The position numbers and the translations under genes were made by a program. This document shows positions 1-5,124 of a DNA stretch of 5,124 nt, one piece after another. Source of the DNA: Candidatus Zixiibacteriota bacterium (GTDB lineage: Bacteria > Zixibacteria > MSB-5A5 > GN15 > PGXB01); assembly GCA_030591405.1 (NCBI GenBank), contig JAUVBC010000185.1:1-5124 (forward strand). Reading direction: 5' to 3'. Below the pieces are notes generated by a model that did no database searches, had not been told where the DNA came from, and saw only the letters and a list, made by a program, of their open reading frames with translations. Within the stretch, counting starts at the first letter, position 1; each line of letters starts with the position of its first letter.

Positions 1-20
1 ATCCTTTCTATCGAAATCAA

Positions 21-57
21 TTTTATCCCTGTTTTACATCTATAGCTACGGATAAAA
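21..57. repeat. 8-bp inverted repeat with 21-nt spacer in the leader
   Basis: TTTTATCC (21-28) is perfectly complementary to GGATAAAA (50-57). The arms are AT-rich and the spacer is long. No T-run follows on either strand, so this is not a convincing terminator for a gene to the left. It may be a weak hairpin, a protein-binding site or chance. The second arm could also pair with GTTTTA (31-36) through TAAAAC (53-58), so the fold is not unique. Confidence 0.3.
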
Positions 58-76
58 CGGTAAATCGGTGGTTATT

Positions 77-97
77 ATGGAACATTTTTGGTTCCAT
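77..97. promoter_or_regulatory. Perfect inverted repeat upstream of the pump promoter, candidate operator
   Basis: ATGGAAC (77-83) and GTTCCAT (91-97) form a perfect 7-bp dyad around a 7-nt spacer, 21 bp overall. It ends 12 bp before the putative -35 box (110-115). Neither side has a T-run of the kind a terminator needs. Two half-sites with centres 14 bp apart, next to an efflux promoter, fit a dimeric transcription factor. RND pump operons are commonly controlled by TetR, MarR, MerR or two-component regulators, but no regulator gene is visible here and the family cannot be named. The position upstream of -35 would suit an activator as well as a repressor. The dyad is seen directly; its role is inferred. 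Confidence 0.4.
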
Positions 98-109
98 GAG
101 GTTATTTGA

Positions 110-137
110 TTGAAATAATTGGTTTTTAAGCTATAAT
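110..137 (+). promoter_or_regulatory. Sigma70-type promoter of the efflux operon
   Basis: A -35 box TTGAAA (110-115, five of six matches to TTGACA) is followed after 16 bp by a perfect -10 box TATAAT (132-137). Transcription would start at about 143-146 and give a 5' leader of roughly 40 nt before the adaptor start at 186. There is no extended -10 TG. It is the best promoter-like sequence in the window and is correctly placed for the two-gene unit. An overlapping TTGATT (106-111) would need a 20-bp spacer and is less likely to be the -35. Confidence 0.6.
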
Positions 138-185
138 AGTAATCTTTTGGATAAATAAATTGTCTATGAATAAAAGGAATATTAG

Positions 186-1337
186 ATGACTGGAAAAATG
201 AAAATACTAATACCGATTGTGATCCTAATATGTGGCGGGTTGATTATGTGGCTGTTCCTTAATATGGGCGGCGATAAATCAAAAAGAGAAAACAAACCGC
301 AGACCAAAGTTGTCGACACAAAGATTGTAAAATTGACCAGCACGCCGGCCAAAATTTTGGGTTATGGCCGAGTAGCCAGTGTTCAACCGATTCAGCTTTA
401 TAGCGAAGTATCAGGAATCCTGCAAGCAGGCAATATTCCGTTTCAACCGGCTCAATCATTTAAAAAAGGCGATTTGTTATTAAAAGTAGATAATCGTCAG
501 GCGACGCTCGCGCTTAACAGTACTAAAAGTGATTTGATGACAGCGCTGGCAACTTTACTTTCAGAGATAAAAAGTAATTTTCCTGAAGAATATGATATCT
601 GGCAGGAATATTTTAACAATTGCAGCTTTGATAACAAACTACAGAAATTGCCCGAAACCGATAATCAAAAGATAAAACTGTTTTTGTCACGCTTCAATGT
701 CTATAAATTATATTTTTCTGTTCGCGATCTTGAAATAAGACTTTCCAAACATTATTTTTATGCACCATTTGATGGTTCAATTGTGTCAGCCAATCAGCGT
801 GATGGATCAACAGCACGAATCGGCACCCTTCTTGGAGAAATTATTAATCTTGAAAAACTTGAAGTCGAAGTTCCGGTTTCGGTGCAGGATGTGCAGTGGA
901 TAAACCGGGAGGCACCGGTAAAATTAGTTTCATCGGAGATAAGCGGTACGTGGACCGGACAAATTACCCGGATCGGCCAAACGATTGACCCACGAACACA
1001 AACGATTCAAGTATTTATCTCGATTGAAAATCTTCATCAGCTTCCTATTCTTGAAGGTGTTTTCTTTCAGGTTGAAATCACAGGTCATAATATTGAGGAT
1101 GCTGTTTCAATACCTCATAAGGCTTTGTATAACGACGAGTTTGTTTATTTAATAAAAAATGGTCAGCTTAAATTTCAAAAAGTAGAAATAACTCGCAAGG
1201 AAAACGGCTCGGCAATTATCGACGGCGGTTTAAATAATGGTGATACATTGGTGATCGAGGCGATGCAGGGAATATATGATGGCATGTCGGCACAATCAAA
1301 GATGATGCTAAATGATGCCGGAGCCGAGCATGAATAA
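186..1337 (+). CDS. RND efflux periplasmic adaptor (HlyD/MFP family)
   Basis: This protein (383 aa) would bridge the inner-membrane RND permease encoded next to it and an outer-membrane channel. A short basic N-terminus is followed by a hydrophobic segment (about residues 5-29), read as a membrane anchor; there is no lipobox. The split lipoyl domain is clear: the first half is at about 58-103 (GYGRVASVQP, then FKKGDLLLKVD), the second at about 188-221 with the family motif YAPFDGSIV (191-199). The beta-barrel follows at about 223-300 and the membrane-proximal domain at about 303-370, including the SIPHKALY stretch. The linking segment (106-187) is only about 80 residues and contains PEEYDIWQ and FLSRFNVYKLYF, so its alpha-hairpin is short. 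The start at 186 has AGGA at 175-178, 7 nt upstream; ATG at 198 is a weaker alternative. The gene ends inside the start of the permease gene. The substrate cannot be told from the sequence. Confidence 0.93.
   Translation: MTGKMKILIPIVILICGGLIMWLFLNMGGDKSKRENKPQTKVVDTKIVKLTSTPAKILGYGRVASVQPIQLYSEVSGILQAGNIPFQPAQSFKKGDLLLKVDNRQATLALNSTKSDLMTALATLLSEIKSNFPEEYDIWQEYFNNCSFDNKLQKLPETDNQKIKLFLSRFNVYKLYFSVRDLEIRLSKHYFYAPFDGSIVSANQRDGSTARIGTLLGEIINLEKLEVEVPVSVQDVQWINREAPVKLVSSEISGTWTGQITRIGQTIDPRTQTIQVFISIENLHQLPILEGVFFQVEITGHNIEDAVSIPHKALYNDEFVYLIKNGQLKFQKVEITRKENGSAIIDGGLNNGDTLVIEAMQGIYDGMSAQSKMMLNDAGAEHE
1319..1323 (+). promoter_or_regulatory. Ribosome binding site that fixes the permease start at 1330
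   Basis: CGGAG lies 6 nt before ATG 1330, a normal Shine-Dalgarno distance. The in-frame ATGs at 1312 and 1315 have only a weak purine stretch (AAGATGATG) upstream. Starting at 1330 also puts the membrane-entry sequence of TM1 right at the N-terminus, as is usual for RND permeases, and gives a compact 8-bp overlap with the adaptor gene. Confidence 0.6.
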
Positions 1338-4300
1338 AATCACCACCTTTTTAATTCGTTATCCGGTTTGGGTTTCGGTTCTGTTTATAAGCGTAATATT
1401 TTTTGGTATTATGTCTTTGACCCAGATACGATACTCATTTTTCCCGGAGATAGTGCCTGACAATATTACAATCCGGGTCATTTACCCCGGCGCCTCCCCA
1501 GAAGAGGTGGCCGAAAGTGTGGTTCTTAAGATAGAAGAGAATCTTGATGGGCTGGAGGGAATCGACCGCGTTACTTCAGTTTCGCGCGAAAATTCCGGAA
1601 CGGTAACCGCTGAGATATCCAAAGGTACCGATATTGAAAAAGCGCTATCCGATATTAAAAATGCTATTGACCAAATAAATTCATTTCCGGTTGACGCTGA
1701 AAAGCCGGTAATATTCGAACAAAAATTTCGGACTCGATCGTTATCGGTGGTTATGTACGGTGAGACCGATTTATATAACCTGAAATATATCGCCGAGCAG
1801 TTCCGTGATGATCTGATTGCGATGCCGGAAATTTCTCAGGTGGATATTGAGGGTCTTCCCGATCTTGAATTCTCTATTGAAGTCTCAGAGGCAAATTTAA
1901 GACGTTACAATATCTCATTCAATGAGATCGCCACGGCGGTACGCACCGCCAATATCAATATCTCCGGCGGTAAATTTGAAACTGCCGATGAGGAAATTCT
2001 TATCCGTGCCTACGGTCGGGATTATCAGGCTAAAGAGCTTGGTGACATTGTGGTCAGGGGCACTTCGGATGGAACTCTGATTTACTTAAAGGATATTGCT
2101 GTTATCAAAGAACAATGGGAAGACAGTCCGGATAAAAGATACTATAATAATCAAAATGCTCTGATTCTTAATATCGACCAGACCAAAGACGAAGATATTC
2201 TCAAGATAGCCGATTTGACCAAGGCTAAGCTGGAAGAATTTAAACTCAATAATGGTGCCGTTAAAGCGGAGGTTTTGGATGATCGCACAATTCCGTTGCG
2301 GCAAAGGATAACGCTATTAACCAGAAATGGGATATTTGGATTATTTCTGGTCTTGATCGCACTGGGGTTCTTTCTCAATCTGCGCCTATCTTTCTGGGTG
2401 GCTGTCAGCATCCCCTTTTCGTTTGCCGGTATGTTTATCGTTGCCGCTTTTTGGGGGATCACGATAAATGTTATCTCTCTTTTTGGGATGATTATTGTGG
2501 TCGGTATTCTGGTCGACGATGGAATTGTTGTCGGTGAAAATATTTTTGCTCATTATGAACGGGGCAAATCAGCGCTGAGGGCTGCGATCGATGGTGCTAC
2601 TGAGGTTGCCGCTCCGGTTTTTACATCGATTGCCACAACTGTAATTGTGTTTATGGCATTTTTCTTTCTGGATGGGCATATCGGCAAATTCATGTGGCAG
2701 ATGGCTCTGGTTGTGATTGCGTCATTGATATTTTCATTGATCGAAGCATTTTTGATTCTTCCGTCGCATCTGGCCCATTCCAAAGGATTAAGCTCGCATG
2801 AAAGCGATACCAAACTGAGAAAAAAAATAGAAAAAGCAATTAAATATCTGACTTTTCAAATGTATGCTCCCCTGTTAAGAGCTTCTCTGAAATATAAGTG
2901 GATCACAATTGTGACCCCGGCGGCATTGGTAATGATGACGATCGGGCTAGTTGGCGGCGGCATTATCGGGGTTACATTTTTTCCAAATGTTGACGGCGAT
3001 ACAGTGCCAATAAATATTTCGTTAGTATCAGGAAGTCAGGAGGCGCAGACCGATTCACTGTTAGCTGAGATTGAAAAAATATGCTGGCAAGTCAATGAAG
3101 AGATGACGGATGAAAGAGATGACGGCCGCCAGTTGATTCTTGGCATCAAACGAGATATCGGCTCAAATGCATTTGGAGAGATAGGCGGCCATACCGGGAG
3201 CTTGTTAATCCAGCTTTTGGACGGTGAAGTGCGTGATATGGATAGCTACGTAATCGCTAATCGTATTCGTGAGGCGGTCGGCCCGGTACCTGAAGCTCAA
3301 AATATTACCTTTGGGTCGGCTGGGCGATTTGGCAAACCGGTTTCAATCAGTCTGCTCGGCACTAATTTTGAACAACTTAACCAGGCCAGGGATCTTCTTG
3401 TTGCTGAATTAAAACAGTTTAGCAGTTTAAAAGATGTCACTGATACCGATCAAAAAGGCCGACGTGAAATTGATATCAAATTAAAACCTCAGGCTTATGC
3501 TCTTGGTTTGACTCTTCAGGATGTCGCCGGACAGGTTCGCCAGGGATTTTTTGGGCAGGAGATTCAGCGGATTCAACGTGGGCGCGATGAAATCCGAGTT
3601 TGGGTCCGTTATCGGATCGAAGATCGCGGTGCGCTCGGTTTTCTTGACCAAATGCGGATACGGACAAACGGCGGTGATGAATACCCATTCAGTGAACTGG
3701 CCGAATACAGTATTGAAAGAGGTGTCACCTCGATCAATCACCTTGACAGAATGAGAGAGATCAGGGTCGAGGCAAATCAGGCTAATATCGATGAAGACTT
3801 ACCGCCCATATTGAATGAGATCAAAACCGATGTTCTGCCGAAAATAATGGCTCAGGTTGACGGCGTCAAAGCATCGTTTGAGGGACAGTCTCGCGAGCAG
3901 GCCAAAATGACCGACTCAATGAAAATTGTTTTTCCAATAGTATTGCTGGGAATGCTCATTCTCATTATTTTGGTTTTCAGATCGTACGCACAGGCGTCAA
4001 TCATATTTTCACTTATCCCCATCGGTATCCTCGGCGCCGTTTGGGGTCATGGAATACAGGGACTGCAACTCAATATATTATCTCTGATTGGAATTATTGC
4101 GTTGTCGGGAATTATTATCAATGACAGCATTGTTTTTGTGGATCAAATAAATCGGAACCTTCGCAAGGGACAGACGGTTTATGATGCCGTCTATAACTCA
4201 GGGGTTGCCAGATTCCGTCCAATTCTATTGACAACCTTAACGACCGCTCTTGGACTCGCTCCATTAATATTGGAAACCAGTCGTCAGGCGCAATTTTTAA

Positions 4301-4497
4301 TTCCGATGGCGGTTTCGGTTGCCTATGGATTACTTTTCGGCACTTTGATTCTTTTAGTAATTTTGCCAACCTTGTTTTTGACATTTAATTCTATTAGATA
4401 TAAATGGGCAATACTATTTCTAAAAAAAGACGTAACTCGAGAATCGGTCGAACCGGCTGTTAAGGAATTACAATGGTCAGAGGAAAAAGCCAGATAG
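1330..4497 (+). CDS. RND-family efflux permease (AcrB/MexB-type superfamily)
   Basis: This inner-membrane pump protein (1055 aa from ATG 1330; 1061 if ATG 1312 is used) has the normal full length of the family and probably exports small molecules by proton antiport, as a trimer with the adaptor. Twelve membrane segments are visible in the 1+5, 1+5 pattern: TM1 about 13-31, TM2-TM6 about 335-477, TM7 about 524-546, TM8-TM12 about 866-1018. Two large periplasmic loops lie between TM1/TM2 and TM7/TM8. Hallmarks include YPGASPEEV (52-60), GILVDDGIVVGENI in TM4 with the paired aspartates D396/D397 (AcrB D407/D408), and RFRPILLTTLTT (961-972) with R961 and T968 (AcrB R971/T978). TM10 reads ALSGIIINDSIVFVD (924-938) and has no lysine at the AcrB K940 position. 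CusA-type metal pumps have different TM4/TM10 motifs, so a heavy-metal pump is less likely. The gene overlaps the adaptor by 8 bp and is followed by a terminator. No frameshift or truncation is seen. The substrate is unknown. Confidence 0.95.
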   Translation: MNKITTFLIRYPVWVSVLFISVIFFGIMSLTQIRYSFFPEIVPDNITIRVIYPGASPEEVAESVVLKIEENLDGLEGIDRVTSVSRENSGTVTAEISKGTDIEKALSDIKNAIDQINSFPVDAEKPVIFEQKFRTRSLSVVMYGETDLYNLKYIAEQFRDDLIAMPEISQVDIEGLPDLEFSIEVSEANLRRYNISFNEIATAVRTANINISGGKFETADEEILIRAYGRDYQAKELGDIVVRGTSDGTLIYLKDIAVIKEQWEDSPDKRYYNNQNALILNIDQTKDEDILKIADLTKAKLEEFKLNNGAVKAEVLDDRTIPLRQRITLLTRNGIFGLFLVLIALGFFLNLRLSFWVAVSIPFSFAGMFIVAAFWGITINVISLFGMIIVVGILVDDGIVVGENIFAHYERGKSALRAAIDGATEVAAPVFTSIATTVIVFMAFFFLDGHIGKFMWQMALVVIASLIFSLIEAFLILPSHLAHSKGLSSHESDTKLRKKIEKAIKYLTFQMYAPLLRASLKYKWITIVTPAALVMMTIGLVGGGIIGVTFFPNVDGDTVPINISLVSGSQEAQTDSLLAEIEKICWQVNEEMTDERDDGRQLILGIKRDIGSNAFGEIGGHTGSLLIQLLDGEVRDMDSYVIANRIREAVGPVPEAQNITFGSAGRFGKPVSISLLGTNFEQLNQARDLLVAELKQFSSLKDVTDTDQKGRREIDIKLKPQAYALGLTLQDVAGQVRQGFFGQEIQRIQRGRDEIRVWVRYRIEDRGALGFLDQMRIRTNGGDEYPFSELAEYSIERGVTSINHLDRMREIRVEANQANIDEDLPPILNEIKTDVLPKIMAQVDGVKASFEGQSREQAKMTDSMKIVFPIVLLGMLILIILVFRSYAQASIIFSLIPIGILGAVWGHGIQGLQLNILSLIGIIALSGIIINDSIVFVDQINRNLRKGQTVYDAVYNSGVARFRPILLTTLTTALGLAPLILETSRQAQFLIPMAVSVAYGLLFGTLILLVILPTLFLTFNSIRYKWAILFLKKDVTRESVEPAVKELQWSEEKAR

Positions 4498-4556
4498 CTG
4501 CGGAAATCTAACTCAACGAACAAAATGGCAAGCCGTGCCTGCAGAATCAGATTTTC

Positions 4557-4585
4557 AAAAACCTCCCAACCGGGAGGTTTTTTTT
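4557..4585 (+). terminator. Rho-independent terminator of the efflux operon
   Basis: CCTCCC (4562-4567) pairs perfectly with GGGAGG (4572-4577) around the loop AACC. The stem extends through A/T pairs (AAAAA 4557-4561 with TTTTT 4578-4582), and the right arm runs into eight consecutive T (4578-4585). It lies 59 nt after the permease stop codon, so the adaptor and permease form a two-gene unit that does not normally read into the next gene. The five A on the left could give weak termination for the opposite strand. Confidence 0.92.
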
Positions 4586-4594
4586 ATTGAGCAA

Positions 4595-4623
4595 TTGTCA
4601 GGAGAATAGCGGACTATTAAGAT
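4595..4623 (+). promoter_or_regulatory. Weak candidate promoter for the PhnD-domain gene
   Basis: TTGTCA (4595-4600, five of six to the -35 consensus) and TAAGAT (4618-4623, four of six to the -10) are 17 bp apart, right after the terminator. Use of this site would give a leader of about 140 nt containing the inverted repeats at 4695-4753. Other AT-rich -10-like strings nearby (TATAAA 4669-4674, TATAAG 4683-4688, TATAAT 4706-4711) lack a well-spaced -35. The assignment is therefore tentative. Confidence 0.25.
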
Positions 4624-4694
4624 AAAATAAGCATGAAAACGCTGTATGGTTTTTGAACAATCTGCCGATATAAAATGATACGTATAAGAAAAAT

Positions 4695-4744
4695 TGAATG
4701 CCGCCTATAATTTATTACGGGGGTTCAACGCTTGCCGGCATTCA
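4695..4744. repeat. 9-bp inverted repeat in the leader of the PhnD-domain gene
   Basis: TGAATGCCG (4695-4703) is perfectly complementary to CGGCATTCA (4736-4744), with 32 nt between. The right arm overlaps an 8-bp palindrome TGCCGGCA (4733-4740). The element ends 24 bp before the start codon at 4769, close to the Shine-Dalgarno GGAG (4758-4761). It could be an RNA hairpin affecting translation or an operator with widely spaced half-sites. No T-run follows, so it is not an intrinsic terminator. Confidence 0.45.
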
Positions 4745-4753
4745 CTATTATAG
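4705..4753. repeat. 7-bp inverted repeat interleaved with the 9-bp one
   Basis: CTATAAT (4705-4711) is complementary to ATTATAG (4747-4753). Its left arm lies inside the loop of the 4695-4744 repeat and its right arm lies just outside it, so the two pairings cross in a pseudoknot-like order. The arms are AT-rich and resemble -10 boxes, so chance is a real possibility. Confidence 0.3.
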
Positions 4754-4768
4754 AGATGGAGAAATAGA

Positions 4769-5124
4769 ATGAAATACGAAAAAGGTACTAATATCAATAT
4801 TTCAAAAAAGCTATATCAATTATTCCGGCCATTGATACTGATTTGCATAACTTTGATAATTGCTTTTTTATCTGTCAGCATAATATCAAATGCAAATGAG
4901 GATAATCATACTATAAAAATTGGTGTTCTCGCCAAACGCGGTGCGGAACGATGTCAGGAAAAATGGGGACCAACCGCCGACTACCTGACAAAAAATATCC
5001 CCGGATATTCATTTGAAATTGAACCGCTCCCATTTAATGAAATCAATGTGGCCGTCGAAAAGGGGGAAGTGGATTTCATTCTCACTAATCCAGGCATCTA
5101 TGTGGAACAGGAGTACTTTTACGG
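4769..5124 (+). CDS. PhnD/TtrS-like periplasmic ligand-binding domain protein, N-terminal part (cut by window end)
   Basis: 118 codons are visible, open to the window edge. The start ATG 4769 has GGAG (4758-4761) 7 nt upstream. A polar, lysine-containing N-terminus (1-20) precedes a hydrophobic segment (about 21-39), which is either a membrane anchor or a signal peptide; SNA/N at 40-43 could be a signal peptidase site. A periplasmic domain then begins with IKIGVLAKRGAERC (49-62), followed by WGPTADYL (66-73), IPGY, and EVDFILTNPGIYVE (100-113). This order is typical of the PhnD-like phosphate/phosphonate-type binding fold. The GVLAKRG...W.PTADYL...VDF.LTNP..Y version is the one known from sensor proteins such as the tetrathionate sensor kinase TtrS, more than from ABC transporter binding proteins. 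I infer a sensor histidine kinase or other membrane signalling protein, but the output domain is not in the window; a free binding protein remains possible. The ligand cannot be predicted. It lies after the pump terminator and is probably its own transcription unit. Confidence 0.8.
   Translation, partial: MKYEKGTNINISKKLYQLFRPLILICITLIIAFLSVSIISNANEDNHTIKIGVLAKRGAERCQEKWGPTADYLTKNIPGYSFEIEPLPFNEINVAVEKGEVDFILTNPGIYVEQEYFY

Noticed and set aside
23..97. 24-codon minus-strand ORF starting at 97, possible divergent gene
   Set aside because: It stops within the leader, has no ribosome site and no recognisable sequence.
3..113. Open frame on the + strand from the window edge to TGA 111-113, possible 3' end of an upstream gene
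   Set aside because: The roughly 36-residue translation resembles nothing I recognise and would run across the operator-like dyad and into the -35 box. The other two frames stop early (43-45 and 53-55).
2151..2813. Minus-strand ORFs of 86-103 codons inside the permease gene
   Set aside because: They are antisense to a clearly conserved RND coding sequence with intact TM2-TM6 motifs, and show no protein features of their own.
3476..3754. Overlapping ORFs on both strands within the second periplasmic loop of the permease
   Set aside because: They are frame shadows of the intact permease reading frame and have no convincing start signals.
4118..4523. Minus-strand ORFs across the permease C-terminus
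   Set aside because: They are antisense to TM10-TM12 and the C-terminal tail; no ribosome site or family resemblance.
4525..4590. Short ORF from ATG 4525 after the permease
   Set aside because: It runs through the intrinsic terminator and has no Shine-Dalgarno, so it is a chance frame.
4706..4711. Perfect TATAAT as -10 box of the PhnD-domain gene
   Set aside because: No -35-like hexamer lies 15-19 bp upstream and there is no extended -10 TG. It is better described as one arm of the inverted repeat.
1..5124. CRISPR array, tRNA, rRNA, insertion sequence or attachment site
   Set aside because: No regularly spaced repeats, cloverleaf-like sequence, transposase frame or terminal repeats with target duplications were seen by reading. 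Nearly all the sequence is accounted for by the three genes.

Overview
The window (5,124 bp, moderately AT-rich) comes from a Gram-negative bacterium. It encodes the inner-membrane and periplasmic parts of a tripartite RND exporter, which needs an outer membrane. The signals are classical: Shine-Dalgarno sites of the AGGA/GGAG type, a promoter of TTGAAA/TATAAT type, and a GC-stem/U-run terminator. The -7/-33 promoter typical of Bacteroidota is not seen. The phylum cannot be fixed from this sequence alone.

Layout. Positions 1-185 are a non-coding leader. It holds a perfect 7-bp inverted repeat (77-97) just upstream of a strong-looking sigma70-type promoter (110-137), and a second inverted repeat further out (21-57). 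Next come two co-directional, overlapping genes: a membrane-anchored periplasmic adaptor of the HlyD/MFP family (186-1337) and an RND permease (best start 1330, end 4497). An intrinsic terminator (4557-4585) closes this two-gene unit. Positions 4498-4768 are intergenic; apart from the terminator they hold two interleaved inverted repeats (4695-4753) in front of the next gene. From 4769 to the window end runs the N-terminal part of a protein with a membrane segment or signal peptide and a PhnD/TtrS-like periplasmic ligand-binding domain. It is probably the sensor part of a signalling protein, but the part that would decide this lies outside the window.

How the genes work together. The permease (proton-driven, twelve predicted membrane segments) and the adaptor would form an efflux pump with an outer-membrane channel of the TolC type. 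No channel gene is present here, so it must be encoded elsewhere. The permease start lies inside the last codons of the adaptor gene, which suggests translational coupling and matched expression. The terminator and the second leader indicate that the PhnD-domain gene is a separate transcription unit.

Nothing in the window is clearly a new biological system. The points worth a second look are the candidate operator before the pump promoter, the crossing inverted repeats and short overlapping ORF before the PhnD-domain gene, the non-AcrB-like residues in permease TM10, and the atypical short hairpin of the adaptor.
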